From the NCBI GenBank assembly GCA_014871385.1, contig CM026426.1, positions 28,231,037 to 28,295,036 on the forward strand: DNA of 64,000 nucleotides. Reading direction: 5' to 3'. The position numbers were made by a program, and so were the translations under genes. Position 1 is the stretch's first letter, and each line of letters opens with the position of its first letter. Below, in pieces: positions 34,358-47,141 of the stretch. Below the pieces are notes generated by a model. The model ran no database searches. It was given only the letters and a program-made list of their open reading frames with translations, and was not told where the DNA came from. Source of the stretch: Ceratodon purpureus. Taxonomy: Eukaryota > Streptophyta > Bryopsida > Pseudoditrichales > Ditrichaceae.

Positions 34358-35134
34358 TTAGTTCAACAAGCTCAATCGAGTGTGCTCCTGCGAAATTCGA
34401 AAATTTTCAAAAATAACTTTGTCCCTCTCCCTCTTGTACTGCAATTGATGTTCGAAGTGTCGGGTCTGAACTTCGAGCTTCTTCTTCTCCGTGCTTTTCT
34501 GTGTTAGGTTGATCTCGCTTAGGACTTGCACCATCTTCTCTGTACTCTTTGGAACCCCCTCAGCTAAAGCATTTCCCTGCATACTCTTCCATTTTCTGTG
34601 TCCTGTGCTACCTATAGTTATCTTCAATTCGGCCGCAGTTGACGTTGCTGTGCTTGAGAGAATGTGTATCTCCTCAGGTCTGCGACCCTGCCTAGAGATT
34701 GGGGGGACTGATCCCGGCGGAGGTGAATTGACTGCGGGCTAGTACCTCCGAGGTGCCCACCTATAGCCCCTTGGGTAGTAGCAGCTTGGGCGGGATCCGC
34801 TTCCACCTGGAGGTGCATTTAGATTAAAATCCTCCACTCGGGGGGGGGGGGGGGGGGGGGGGTGGTGGTTGGTGTTCACCCTCCTCAAATCAGCAAAGGA
34901 TGTTGTGTGCAGAGGAGGTGTCGGATGCCCTCCATGCACTCCCGCCGGTGCTGCTCCCCGCATGCTCTTGGCCGATGAGACTGCCGGAGAATCCCCTAAA
35001 TTCAGGTAGATGGGAGAGGACATTTCAACTCCTCCACTGGGCCAACTATCCATCCCCATTATGTCATGCTCATGCACACCCTCGGCAGATTCTCCCGGGA
35101 TGGCATGGTAATAATTTGAATCATTCGGATCCAT
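34358..35134 (-). pseudogene. PIF/Harbinger accessory (Myb-like) protein, broken
   Basis: On the minus strand, ATG 35134 starts MDPNDSNYYHAIPGE and runs through a Pro/Gly-rich region (poly-Pro encoded by the C strand of the 23-G run) to a stop at 34739. A second frame (34627-34358) encodes a Lys/Glu coiled-coil tail (KMVQVLSEINLTQKSTEKKK, FEHQLQYKRERDKVIF). PIF/Harbinger elements usually carry a Myb/SANT-domain partner convergent with the transposase. The position, orientation and coiled-coil tail fit, but the tryptophan-rich Myb core is missing, probably deleted near 34.7 kb. Confidence 0.5.
34840..34862. repeat. Poly-G homopolymer, 23 bases
   Basis: An uninterrupted G run inside the accessory-protein frame. 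Its exact length is uncertain in any assembly. Confidence 0.95.
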
Positions 35135-36509
35135 AGTGTCACGTGCATGGAGGGGATTTAACGTGGCTTTATTCTTAAGCCACTCTTAAGCGCCGCATGT
35201 GCAGCACAGGCTATGCTCGTTGGAGCGCAACATCAAATGCAAGGTAATATAAACATATTCAAGTCGACTTTTAATGCATGTCTACGTGGTTCAAAATTAA
35301 CGCAAAGTCTAGCATGACACAGGTCGAGAGTGCACTGTATACTGAGTAATAAGCATTTCATTCCTGCTTTGCAGCTTGAACGAAAACATTGTCACTCTAC
35401 ATAATTGAGAGATTAAAAAAAAAATTACTCACGGGTTGGCATAGTTGGTGCAGGGACTGCAGGAGATGGGTCGGCCATTCTATTCACCTCCACCCTACAG
35501 GAGTAAACGAAGCCCTCCAGCTGCAAAGTAGGAGTAGAAATCAAGTAAATCAAGTAGAAATAGAATGCATTCGAGTAGGAAAAATTCTCACACGTGCTCC
35601 AGTGGAGTAGAAAAGACCTGTACTGTACTCTCGGGCACTGTTCGGGAAGGTTTCTCAGCCAACCAGCCTATGTCCTCTATTTTTGAAAATCAGCCGGTTT
35701 TTTCTAGATTATACCCAGTATATCATGTCTATGGATACTAAATATAATTGTTTTTCTATCATTTCATCCGATGATTTGCCTCTATCCTTGAAAATCTACC
35801 AGCTATTTTCAAAATCCATCTGGTAGCTTTGTAACTAACCGCCGGCTCTTCCTGGACAGTGCTCTCGGGACTCCTTATGAAGCCCACAATGTTCACACAA
35901 TTGGGCAGCAGGAACAGGCAGACCTCGTGGGCACCGTAATAAAATCCGATTTCCCTTCTTTCCATGCATGAGAAACTGATTGTCAACCTCCAAGTTAATG
36001 GCTACACTGCAAGCACTCTCCCTAGCACTGCAGGGAACTCATTTCTTTTACTATTTTAAGCAAACACTCATCTTCCACGTGCCACCGTTTTGCCAGCCTC
36101 CTAGCACCTCAGGTAAGCGGTAGTTAACAGTTGCTCTGGACCTTTGCCAACTAGGTTTAGGCTAGACTCTGGGACATAGCCTAAGATAGACTGTAGTTCC
36201 TTTTGGGAACGAACTCATATATAAAGGCTCGGGGGTAAGATGGTGAGACACTTCTCTGGTGATCACTTCTCTATGGCTGGGTGGTGAGCCTTCAGTCAAT
36301 GTATTTTGATCTTTGTAGTTCTGTTGTAGTTTATTGAGTTTTTATCTTTCCCTTGTCTTATTTGTCTTTTTGTTTGAGAGTTGGTGGCAAACCTGTTGGG
36401 AGGTTTGTTACAGTGATAGGATCATATGATCCACCGTCACATTGTAGAAATCTACGATCATCATGAGGAAAGTAGGATCCTACAATCTACAAAGAGTTCA
36501 TAGAATAAA
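35135..36509. other. No gene seen
   Basis: Mixed intergenic sequence; the right end of Harbinger element 1 should lie here but no matching inverted repeat was found. Around 36150-36400 the sequence reads like a plant retrotransposon LTR or a transcript leader (TATATAAAGGCTCGGGG at 36218), without further proof. Confidence 0.35.
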
Positions 36510-36566
36510 TTGTATATTCTATGCACTCCTCCAGATGTCTACAATCTACAAAGAGTTCATAGAATA
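36481..36566. repeat. 27-bp direct repeat, two copies
   Basis: TACAATCTACAAAGAGTTCA plus 7 bases is found at 36481-36507 and 36540-36566, 59 bases apart, at the start of a decayed ORF. Confidence 0.9.
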
Positions 36567-37914
36567 TTACCTGAGGTGTCTCAATTAGCTGTAAATATAT
36601 TTAAAAGTGAACACTTTAACAATGTTGCGGTCAAATTCATTGAGAGCTCATTTGCAAAGGACACCCTCTGCAACGCTCTTTTGCAGTACATTAACAAATT
36701 GATCAAGGATTTGGCAAAATATATTTTATTTGTTGAACTTTAAGCTTTCCAGGCGTGTGCACCATACCATGAAGGAAGAGTGTGAGAGGAAAATGGGCAA
36801 AATAATATGTATTATCAACAATAAAAAAGATATCATAGAGACTGCAATCCATTGTATGCAAGTTTATACCAAACACACTTCACCTTTGGATCAGTTTCTA
36901 ATTAATGTCACTTATGTGGTCACGCACGGGCATAATGGTGGTGCTTATGCTCACTACTCCACTGACTTATGCCCAAGAGATTCTAACTACACTATGTTCT
37001 CTTTTGCAAGATTGTTACGTCATCTCAAAAAACAACCTATTTGTGAGTCAAACAAACTTTTTCTTCACAAATTGGCTAATTCTTTGTTTCAGGCTATGTT
37101 TAAAGGAAACTTTAGATGTTATCCTTATAACGGTGCAGTGACACTCATTGGCTTAGGAGACATGCACTTCTTCAAAGTCTACTTAAATGAAGAAGGGTGG
37201 TTCATCATGCAATAACAAGGAACCTACAATTCACTCTCTTGAGTGCCCAGAGACAAGCTTGCTATCAATCAATGGAAGGAGAATAGTGACAAAAATCTAA
37301 GGATACCTTCTGTCATTCCAAAACCAGTATTTTCTAAACATTTGTGGAGCAATCACACTCTTGTATTTACCGGCAATTAAGACATGGTAAGAGAGCAAGT
37401 TTCCAAAGCTCTTGTTTTATTGTCGTCTTTGAAGGGGAATTCAAAGCTACATAGAATTTTGAGAATTTGGGATGCTTGAACTTTTGGGGTTTCGAAAGGA
37501 TATTCCTTTGTATATTGAAATCCGGTACAAAAACTTTTGTGAAGAAATCTCTTCTCCCATAGAAAAAACCACTTTCTCCTATTCTTGCAACCTTGATAGA
37601 AGGCTTCTAGCAAATATATGATTGATGAGTCATAGATCTAGCACCATATTCCTTCATTATCAAAGGGGATGTTACACCTAAAGGAACGCTTGAATCCATG
37701 GGAAGATGTCCAAGTATGATCATCTTGCGTCTTGTTGACCCAGATGTTTCTTTTGTTTGGTTGGGGAGAGCATATTAAGCAGTCAATTGTGAAGCAAGAC
37801 ATGCTAATTGTAGGCAATTCATTATCAAATTGTGAAAGCCAAGTAATAAAGACAAAGATCTCAAGAAAAAGTATGAAGATTGTATGGCAACAAATATGGG
37901 ATCATGGGGATTAA
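36510..37914 (+). pseudogene. Heavily decayed ORF of unknown identity
   Basis: A frame at 36510-36743 (VSQLAVNIFKSEHFNNVAVK) overlaps a second at 36730-37215 (MHFFKVYLNEEGWFIMQ at its end). The second frame continues past stops to 37914 (MLTQMFLLFGWGEHIKQSI). About a dozen in-frame stops are present after 37213, and all the ones I checked (TAA, TGA, TAG) are one C-to-T step from CAA, CGA or CAG. Between stops the composition remains protein-like. There is no recognised domain and no ATG at the second frame's start. Best read as an old coding sequence, perhaps from an element, that has lost most of its cytosines. Confidence 0.45.
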
Positions 37915-38356
37915 CGTCTAAAACAAACTCATGTTAATGTTGTGCTATATGCTTCTATGACTAAATATACAAATCCTTTATATTCAAATGTTCATATAGA
38001 AATCTTGACTTGCAGCATAGGCTAGCCTTAAAGTTGCAAACCTAACAGATCTACAACCATCATAGCATCAGGAATTTGGGACCCTACTGATTCTACACGA
38101 TTTTAGTCGGATTTCCCATATTTCAATGGTGCGTGTATTTTCGCACTTATTCCGCATTGTTGCGTCATGCATCGCAATTGCACAGATAGGACATCATGAT
38201 CGTACAAACAGATATAGCACTGATTCTACACGATTGATACATCTATTGAAAACGTGTGAAATCTTCACTGTAAACCATTGTCAAATGTTGTATTTTAATT
38301 GTCTGTATAAATACACAGATTCAGTGCGTTTACCGTGCGACATCATCTTTTCTATA

Positions 38357-38573
38357 AGGTAGGATGCTGCAAAACGGATCACAACTAAAAACGGTTAACA
38401 TCCATAACTTATGTTCATTTCAGGTTGATAATGTAGCTCCCTAGTACATGGCTTATTTTTTAGGTCACGGAAAATAAGACATGTAATGTAGGACTACATT
38501 TTTACCTTAGAATGAACAAACGTGCTACATCTTAACCGTTTTTGGTCGTGATCCGTTTTGCAGCATCCTACCT
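38357..38573. mobile_element. 217-bp MITE with TA target duplication (Stowaway/Tc1-mariner-like)
   Basis: Ends AGGTAGGATGCTGCAAAACG and its reverse complement are flanked by TA on both sides. The pairing extends imperfectly through most of the element (for example TGGCTTATTTTTTAGGTCAC against its partner near 38461-38500), so the whole unit can fold into one hairpin. TA flanks and short length fit Tc1/mariner-derived MITEs. Confidence 0.82.
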
Positions 38574-38734
38574 TATCTAATTTTTTTTTCTATCAATAAA
38601 ATCAAAATAAAATTACTTTAAAAAAATTAAAAAAATTTATCTCTTTTTTAAATATTGATTTTTTTTTTTTAAATATGGCTATCGTTTACCCTACAGCCGC
38701 TCCATCTACTAAAGCTATCCAGCCAGCAAGAGGG

Positions 38735-38830
38735 CTAGAATTTTTGACCTTTGTGCCGGTATGAATCCAAACTCCTCATCCCTTGATCCGCAAGCCAATC
38801 TCCTAACCACCGCTCTACCTCAAGCACCAC
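38735..38830 (-). repeat. tRNA-like (SINE-head-like) segment
   Basis: The minus strand reads GGTAGAGCGGTGGTTAG, like the A box and D arm of a tRNA, and 38 bases later GTTTGGATTCATACCGGCAC, like a degenerate B box and T arm. The folding is imperfect and no poly-A tail was seen. This is either a tRNA-derived SINE head or a decayed tRNA copy; weak call. Confidence 0.3.
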
Positions 38831-39632
38831 CTCAAATACTTAATGCAAACTTTATAATTCTTTTGCTGATTATACAAAGAAGAGTCCATTAGCAATTTTT
38901 GGCCATGTCTTTGTAAATTAAAATTAAATTTTTTTTTGCACTACAATATGTAGGCTTTTTTCTACATCTACAAAAAAATTTAGAATTTTTTGAAATATTT
39001 TTTTTTGGCCAAAATTATCATGGCTGTGAGCTGTTTTTTTTTCTCCTAGCGGACTTTGAATGTTTTTAACTATGTGAAAAAAACTTTTTATCCAAAAAAC
39101 TTTTTTGCAGTAGATTATGTAGGACTTTATCTAAATCTACGATTTTTATCAGAATATATGTATATAAATATCTATATATAAAATTTGTAGATTCAAAACA
39201 TATTTTTGCATTAGATTCCAAAAGATATCAAATTATTCCAAAAATAATATTAAAATATTTTATACGGATGTCGTACAAAAATAATTTGCATTCTGATAGA
39301 TGCTGAAACTGTACAAATATAATAAAAGGCATTGATATGACACGTATACAATACTAAATCCGCATTCAAAGCAATTGCATATTATCTATGTCTTAATAGT
39401 CTTATAATGTAGATACACAATTAACGCACGAATTCCGTCATGCACGACTTCCGTGTAGAAACAACGTTTCTTTCAATAACTATTGAAAATACACTACATT
39501 AACATCCTAGTAATGCATGTCACTTCCGTACCATAACGACACTTCTAAATACACGTATGACGTGCGGAATCAATGTTTAACGACAAACGCACTGAAATCG
39601 TGCAGAATCAGTGGGGTCCCAAATTCCTGATG

Positions 39633-42600
39633 AGTGTTCTAGGTTACATTGTAGCATCTCGCGACCTCGCCCGCCTTGTTGCCCAACGGACTTATACAAC
39701 GCAAAACATGATGTTGATACAAATATTTTAACAAGATAGTACAATATTTGTTACTTCATTTTCTTAGAATTCTTCCAACAAGATTGTAGGATCCTGCGAT
39801 CTTGCTATTGCACAGTACCCATCATAAATTTTGACATTTGTTGTAATTACAATGCATACAATTCAAATGGTATTTTCATCACTTATTAAAAATATATGAG
39901 TACTCTTTGGATGCTTCTAATCCTACCTTTGACTAATTGTAAGATACGTTAAAATTGTCTAACTTAATAAGAATCAAGACAATACTCTTATCTAATATTT
40001 TCTTATAACTCTAATTACGTTGATAGAAAGATCATACAATCCTGCTTCTTGATAACTTTCATATCTAAATCCACAAAATTTTATAATCTCTTTGAATGTC
40101 AAACTTAAGTGGTTCTTGATGCACCATGTACATTAGTCTATTTCAACCATTACAAGTAATTGAGGATGGTAGGATCCCCAATGATGTAATGTAATGTCAC
40201 TTTTCACTTCTACTATATTTAAAAGGTATCTCTACAAGATCACTTGCTGCACTGCACATTTCTACAATTAATTGTTTGTCTCATTTTCAAAGATTATTCG
40301 CCATTATTACTAGATCAGAGGATCTCACAAAGCACCTATATATCATATTTAATTGCTAGAATGAATACATATTAGGGTTGGTTGTACCATGCCTATCACT
40401 AACTAGCTGCAATTTTGAAAATTCCTTGGGAAGGGCAAATAGGTTTAGCTAACCTTACTTTTTAAATAGATTGCTAATGCCTAACACAAAATTGTGACTA
40501 ATTGATTCTTGGAATTAACAACTAGTATTTTGGCTAATTTTTTAGTACTTCTACTAACCAACTCCTTTGACCTTTAAGTTTTTATAGTTTCCTGAATGTT
40601 TTTTAACTAAGTAATTACCGTAGCTTAGTAGCAGGTTAGGCAAAAAAACTAATTACAAGTCTGCCTAATGTTTTTGGAAATTCTTGACTTTGTTTACCCA
40701 AAAAGCATAAAATTGAATTATGGTGTTGGTAGTGAAATGTGATGGTGTTTAAAAGTACACTGCAAAGTGTAAGTTAAGAATGCCCAATTTTGAGATATCA
40801 TTTTTTAAACTGTCTAACCATTTTTTGCACTTTAATAAATTTTTAGGCAAAATTCTACTCAAACTACAAATGACTTGTAGAAACAAACCAACTAATTGGA
40901 AGAAGTCCAAATAAACTAGTAGATGAATCAGATAATTTTAGGATCTTTTTTTTTTTTTTTAATTTTGAACATCTTAAAACATCTTTTAATTTCTCATATA
41001 AATTTTTTAGGCCTCTAACTCATCAAATTTCTACAACATTTTTGGAATTAAGCCTCGATTTTATACTTGTCCAAATACTTGCTCATTTTCACTGCTACTT
41101 TAAACTTCTAATTTTCAAAGAAGGGAGTTAGCAAATTCTAATACTTTGGTATTAAAGTTGATCCTCTAAATTAGAAGTTGGGTCTTAATTACTTGTATTT
41201 TGAGCAATTCTACCCTACTTAAGTTAATTTTCAACCATTGATATAAAACAAGATTATCTTTACTTTAATTTAATATAAGGCAAGATTTTAAAAGCATGTA
41301 CCATCAAGCAAGAATAATGCAAAATCAAATTGTAGAATTTGCTGAACTCAATATTGGGAATAATAGCATTAATCAAAATTAGAATAATAGCAAAATGCTG
41401 TTCTGTGTATAGCCTGTATCTAAATTTAAACCATTGGATAACTAATTTGGAATGATAGCATTAATCAATACTACATACATAATCCTCAATCATACTCAGA
41501 CCATTTTTCACCAAAATTACTTTTACTTATTATTTTTTCAAGCAAAGAGTAAAAACCAAAAAAAATAAAAAAATTTGCAGCTTCAATTATAAGCTCTTGC
41601 TAAGAATTACTCAAAGATCAAGCAAAAAAACTTCCAGTAAAATCTAATTGCATGGATAAGAAAAATAATGAGTTTACAATTAAAAAAAATAATCGTCTCC
41701 TTCTATACTAATCAAATAGGATTAATAGACTTTGACTTCTTTTTATGCCAAATTTTTGCACTAAAGAATTTGGAGGTCTTGTAGTAACATAGTTTACATG
41801 TCCGTACAATTCAAACAAACTCTTATGTTTATTCATAAAGTAGAAAAATGTATTGAAAAAAAAAATCTTTATCCTTTATGAAATAAAGAAAAAGTGTTTT
41901 TACATCTTCTTTGAAAAGAATAAGAAAACTTTGAGTCCTTCCAAAATGAATTTTTTTGACTAATCAAAATATCATTTTCTAACAACCTCAAAGGAAACCA
42001 TGATAGTTACTTGTATAAAAATATCTTGAAGTTAGTTGAAGGTTGTGGCAAAAATTTTGTACCTACCTAAGAAGTAAAAAATTCCACTTCAAGCATCATA
42101 GATATTTTTTCCAATGTTTAATGCATAGAAAAAATATATTTCCATGTAGCTCTTGGGATTTTCTATGTCTAAAACAAATATCTGAAATTCACAATAAAAA
42201 TTGACATTACAGAAATCTGTATGAGGTCTCAATAATCTCATTCTAGGACAATTGTCCTCTAAGGGTTAAACAAAATGTATTCATTCACCAAATTATCCTT
42301 CTTGTATCTTGCAAATCTAACCATACATTTGTATTTTCTTTGTGTTTATTAAAACCAACTAGAACAGAATGCTTCAGTGATCCCTCTAAAAATGAAGACC
42401 TTTATTCATTCTTTAGTACCCAATTATATATATGAGTGTGTGTAGTGGGTATAGATGTGAAATTTGTAATTTTTACAATAATTTCTAGTATAAATCATAA
42501 ACTTTGTAATGCAATAAATTTTAGACTTATCATTGCTAAAGTCTTGAATATGTTAAAAAAATATTGTTAAAAGTATCTTAGAATATTAGTCATCTTGACA

Positions 42601-44380
42601 ACTTTGACATTTTTTCAATAGTGCTTAGAAATATTACTTTAAATTAAAAGAATTGTGTATTTTTGGAGATTAAAAATAAACTAACAATCTAAAAGGATAT
42701 TCTTTTGTTGAATCTTTCACTTTATGAAATATGAATATATACTGATACGTAAAAGGTAAGACACAACAATTAGATGAAAATTATTCTTTGTTCACCAAAA
42801 ATTGATTATATATTTATATAGAGATGTTTCTAATATAAGAATGTATACATATGGTTTATTATCAACCATTAAGTGCATTTAGTCCTAGGTTGAAGCTTTT
42901 TCATAACAAATTTGAATGCAAGGTTATGTTCAAATTGATTCATTCTTCATCATATAATAACGATTTCTCTAGAATAAAATAATAGATGACTGGTTTTTAT
43001 GAACTTAATTGAAGTGTTGAATGGAAGTTGATGTTATGTCATTTCGATTATTTTAAAAGTCTTTATGAATTTTTGAAAAACACCATAATTCTATATTTAC
43101 TTTATCATTTATTTGTACTTTAAGTAAATGAGTGACATGAAAGAACTTGTTGGTCTTGTCATATTGAATGTCTAAGAACTCAATACTTTCCAAATTTTAG
43201 AATGATGGCGTAACTAATTTTCCATAACTTGAAAGAGCATCAAATTCTTACATACCAAATATGAAGAGACCATCAAAGCTTGTCTATGTTTATTCATAAT
43301 TTAGGGTCAACTAACAAGATCATGTATTATCAATACTTACAGCATCTGAGTCAAAAAATAGATGTATTTACAAACAATTGTATAAAATGACACTTTTGCA
43401 TACAATTCAATTACAACCTTTGTTTAGAGATATTACCATTGTATAAGAAGTAAATATAAAAATCAATCATATGTTTTACTTAAGGAAATTCTTCTTTGCC
43501 AGAACAATATTTATACAACTCATCTGGTTAAACAAAATTTTAGATCACTTATTACCGTAGACTACAAGAGGAATCAAGATCCATGTTTTGAGGGTATTTT
43601 TTAAATTCATTTTTTTTAAAATAAAAATGAAAAAATCCATACTTATCTATCCATGAAATTGGGAAATCAATTTGGAAGTTTCTTGTAACATTATAAACAC
43701 AGGATGAAAACTTATATTGACATTCTTTTAACTTAAAAAATCCAAAACGCTGTATACCGTAATATCAGAAACTGGACTTGCAATCTTAAAATTGAGAAAC
43801 TCACTTCTAGAATATATTAAAGTATCTCTCAATGTAATAATAAATACACAATTTATTTAAAACTAGTTTACCAGCCTAGGCTTTAAAGCTAGCAAGACTG
43901 TCAACACATTTCACAGCCCTAGTCCACATGTGCAGCACACTGGATCCTACAAAATACATTCGAGTTCCTCCATCCTCCAAACAGACTCGTCCACATCATA
44001 GTGCACCATTACTGCATTTAGTCCTTTGCATGAGAACCCCTTACATCATAGTCATGTTAAAAAATCCAATGTAGAAATTTGAGATAAAAACTTTATTATT
44101 TGCTTATGAATGCTTGAGGATTTTAATGTATGGTGTTGAAAAAGGGTTATTGTGCTTGAGGAAATTTTGTGGCTGAAGCAAACCCTTGTGTTGCAATAAC
44201 ATGTATGACTATGAGTGTGTTCATGCGATACATCCAATCGTGAAAACACTTAACATTGTAAATACAAACAATGTAAATACAATAAATATATATTATTAAA
44301 GACACTATCCACTGAAACCTATCCACTGAAACCTGCCTGCCACAGGGCATTAATTCATTAATGAGGTGAAGGGTTCAGGG
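39633..44380. other. AT-rich gene-free stretch
   Basis: About 4.7 kb of AT-rich DNA with no ORF over 60 codons except a minus-strand one at its right end (44052-44249, no motif). No repeat units, TIRs or RNA genes were recognised. Confidence 0.55.
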
Positions 44381-44382
44381 GT

Positions 44383-44620
44383 ATGGTATGGTGATGTCAT
44401 GGTATGGCATAGTGATGGTATGGCATGGCATGACATGACATGGCATGGTATGGCATGGTATGGCATGGTATGGCATGGTATGGCATGGTATGGCATGGTA
44501 TGGCATGGTATGGCATGGTATGGCATGGTATGGCATGGTATGACATGGTATGGCATGGTACGGCATGGTACGGCATGGTATGGCATATTATGGTATGGTA
44601 TGGCATGGTGATGGTGTGGT
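44383..44620. repeat. 10-bp tandem repeat (TGGCATGGTA)n
   Basis: About 24 units of a 10-base repeat made of CATGG/TATGG pentamers. It is degenerate at both edges and near-perfect at 44440-44580. Both strands stay open in several frames because the unit contains no stop in those phases; the ORFs are artefacts. Confidence 0.95.
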
Positions 44621-45180
44621 ATGTATGGTGTGGAATTGGTGATTTGTCCCATGTTGTTTGGGAATGCAACGGAGGTGAGGAACTACATAGAGTGGGAGTT
44701 TTGGGCAGAATCTGAAAGGGTTATGGATTAACATGCTAATTCAAAAACCCATACTAATTCACCAACTTACTCTAATTCACTAGCTCACTAAGGGCGTCCA
44801 GGTGGCAACTTTGTAGGTCATTAATTAATTAATGCTTAATGTGTATAATGACACTACTATACACCTTAAGTGCTCAGTACTATTACCTACAACATTAATT
44901 ATGTATTATTAAGGACACATTACTTTCCTAAACCTAATTTTGTAATAAATTTTAGAAATATGTTTACATTAGAATGAATGATGTCAAAGTATGCAGTGAT
45001 TGATAACCCATTGTATAATAAAATATTTTTTAAACGATTATTAATAATAATTTTTTTTAATATCAATAAGAATAATAAATATTAATTTTGGTTGTCCATA
45101 TACTAAAATAATATGTCCTACATGTTTTATTTGCAATATTGAATCTTGTAATGTGAAGAGATGGTATTTTGAAGTAGTCC
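44621..45180. other. 3' flank of the minus-strand gene
   Basis: AT-rich sequence downstream of the stop at 45181. It should include the 3' UTR and polyadenylation region; no specific signal was assigned. Confidence 0.35.
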
Positions 45181-47107
45181 TTAATTGTGATGGCAGGTTA
45201 AATGTTTGTGGTGATGATACTGACATTGATGTTGACATGGTTGTCGCTGAATTTGCTTTGATTTAGAATGCTTCGCATCGAATGGATGTTTGATTCCATG
45301 AAATTCATGAAGAATTGAGAACCTACTACCAGAATGGTAGCTATGTGAAATATTTAAACATTGATGTGGAGAATGTTGTGGAGTTTTCTTATGTTGATGA
45401 GGACATCTTAAATTAATAGAATGATGCTTGCTTACAATCTTATTATTTGAGATAGAACATGTTGGATTCCCATTCCTTAGATTTGACCATGATAAGTAGT
45501 GCATGATAGATTGAGGTCCAGATTCTGGTATAATTCGAGTCCACAAATGTCGAGGTGGAGATTGTAAAGTAGAATTACTATGTTGGTGACCATTTCTAAA
45601 CTTGGCTTGTATAGTATTAAATTTACTTTGAAGAAGCTGAGATGGGCTATCATCTCTTTTAGATTTCAAAACTTTTGTTCTTGGTGGAGTTGGAAGATGA
45701 TCAGTGTGAGGTGGACTTGATTCTTTTATACTTGAAAATAGTTTAGTTGATGGTAGAGCATGCCTATTTCGAGGTGAAATGATAATGTCTTTTGCACTTA
45801 ATTGTGAAGGCTGGAAGAGGGTCTGTAATTTTGATGGAAAATTTGTTTGAATGTATCCATTGATTTTTGATTCAACAGGATTAGGACTTTGTTTTTCATG
45901 TAATGAATGTGTACCAAATTTGAGTTTATCAATTATTAAAGATCTATTGATATTTGGTCTAGTAAAGCTATCTTCTTTCCTTTTTTGATGAATATTGCTT
46001 TTTAATGCAATAGAAGAAACTTTCTCACTTATTATTGGAAGATTGTCAGTACTTGATAGTTTAAAAGGTCGTTTCTCTTCCTGTGATTCATTAGCTTTCA
46101 ATGATTTGATTATAGATCTGTTTTTTCTTGATTGCATTTCTAGCATGTTGTGCAAGTTGAATTTTGAACTTGAACAAAGTGAGTCATACGTGTGAATAGA
46201 TGCAGGTCCAGTTTCATTAAACGTCTGAGGGTTCAATTGCATCCATTGAGGTCTTGTCAAAATCTCATATTGATTTGATGGTAAAATACTTTGGCATGGT
46301 GCAACTAAATTAGAAGATTTTACAACTGGATGGCTTGTAGATGTTGTTATGTATGGCTTAGAATCCTTTCCGTGAGGACTTTGAGGAATCAGTTGAAAAC
46401 TTGGTTGAGCTTCAATAGAGTTCATGTTTGAAAATCTGCTTTGGATGATTGGTGTAAAATCTGAAGATTTTTTCGTAATGACAGTCTCCTCTTTGATAGG
46501 ACCTTGTAATATTTGATCATTTAGAAAGGATGGAAATGTTAGATAGTCTTTTGTAGTACTCAACCAATCTGGGATTATTTCATTTGAAATTTTTTTTGCA
46601 GATTTAGAATTACTTGCTTCTCTTTCTTTAGCAATTTTTGACTCATCCTCAATTTTGTGATTTGTTTTATTTTCTTGAAGATCTACAACATCTTTCAGAT
46701 TTACCACACTTATATCAAATCCATCCTGGATATCTGGGACTAAACTCTTGTTGTTTGAGTCAAGTATGACACCCATATTTGAGACTTGAGGCATACTCTT
46801 GAATCTTGAGGTTTCATTGAAATTCTTCTCCGTATTCTCCTTACACTGTTTTTCTAACTCAGTGCAGTTTTTCAGCAATTCTAAAGACAATTTTTTCTTT
46901 TTATGTCTTCCTAAACTATCTTTCACAAACATGTTTTGAGGATGTGAAACCCTAGCAATTGGGTCATTGTAAACATCAGGCGAGAGTGCAGGATGGACAG
47001 GCATTGTATAGCGAGGCCCTTTAATCCTTACCTAATCTATGATAAATTGTTTTTATTATTAACAATATATATCTATATATGTATATGTATATATATATAT
47101 GTATATA

Positions 47108-47141
<34 letters not shown>

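Larger units (their letters stand above)
38066..39632. mobile_element. Non-autonomous inverted-repeat element, about 1.57 kb
   Basis: The left end CATCAGGAATTTGGGACCC and the right end (reverse complement) match over 39 bases with 3 differences. Related GATTC-GCACG-type subterminal words recur just inside both ends. There is no ORF of note, so it is non-autonomous. The subterminal repeats hint at hAT, but no clear target-site duplication was found and the superfamily is open. A MITE and a tRNA-like segment are nested inside. Confidence 0.7.

Noticed and set aside
36150-36420. An LTR or promoter (TATATAAAGG element near 36218)
   Set aside because: TATA-like sequence alone; no paired LTR, primer site or polypurine tract was found.
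38735-38830. A functional tRNA gene
   Set aside because: Only loose A- and B-box similarity; arms do not pair well and the anticodon cannot be placed. Kept only as a weak SINE-like call.
44350-44715. Overlapping ORFs of about 60-100 codons on both strands, and a CRISPR-like look
   Set aside because: The 10-bp array has no spacers and the frames are open only because the unit lacks stops.
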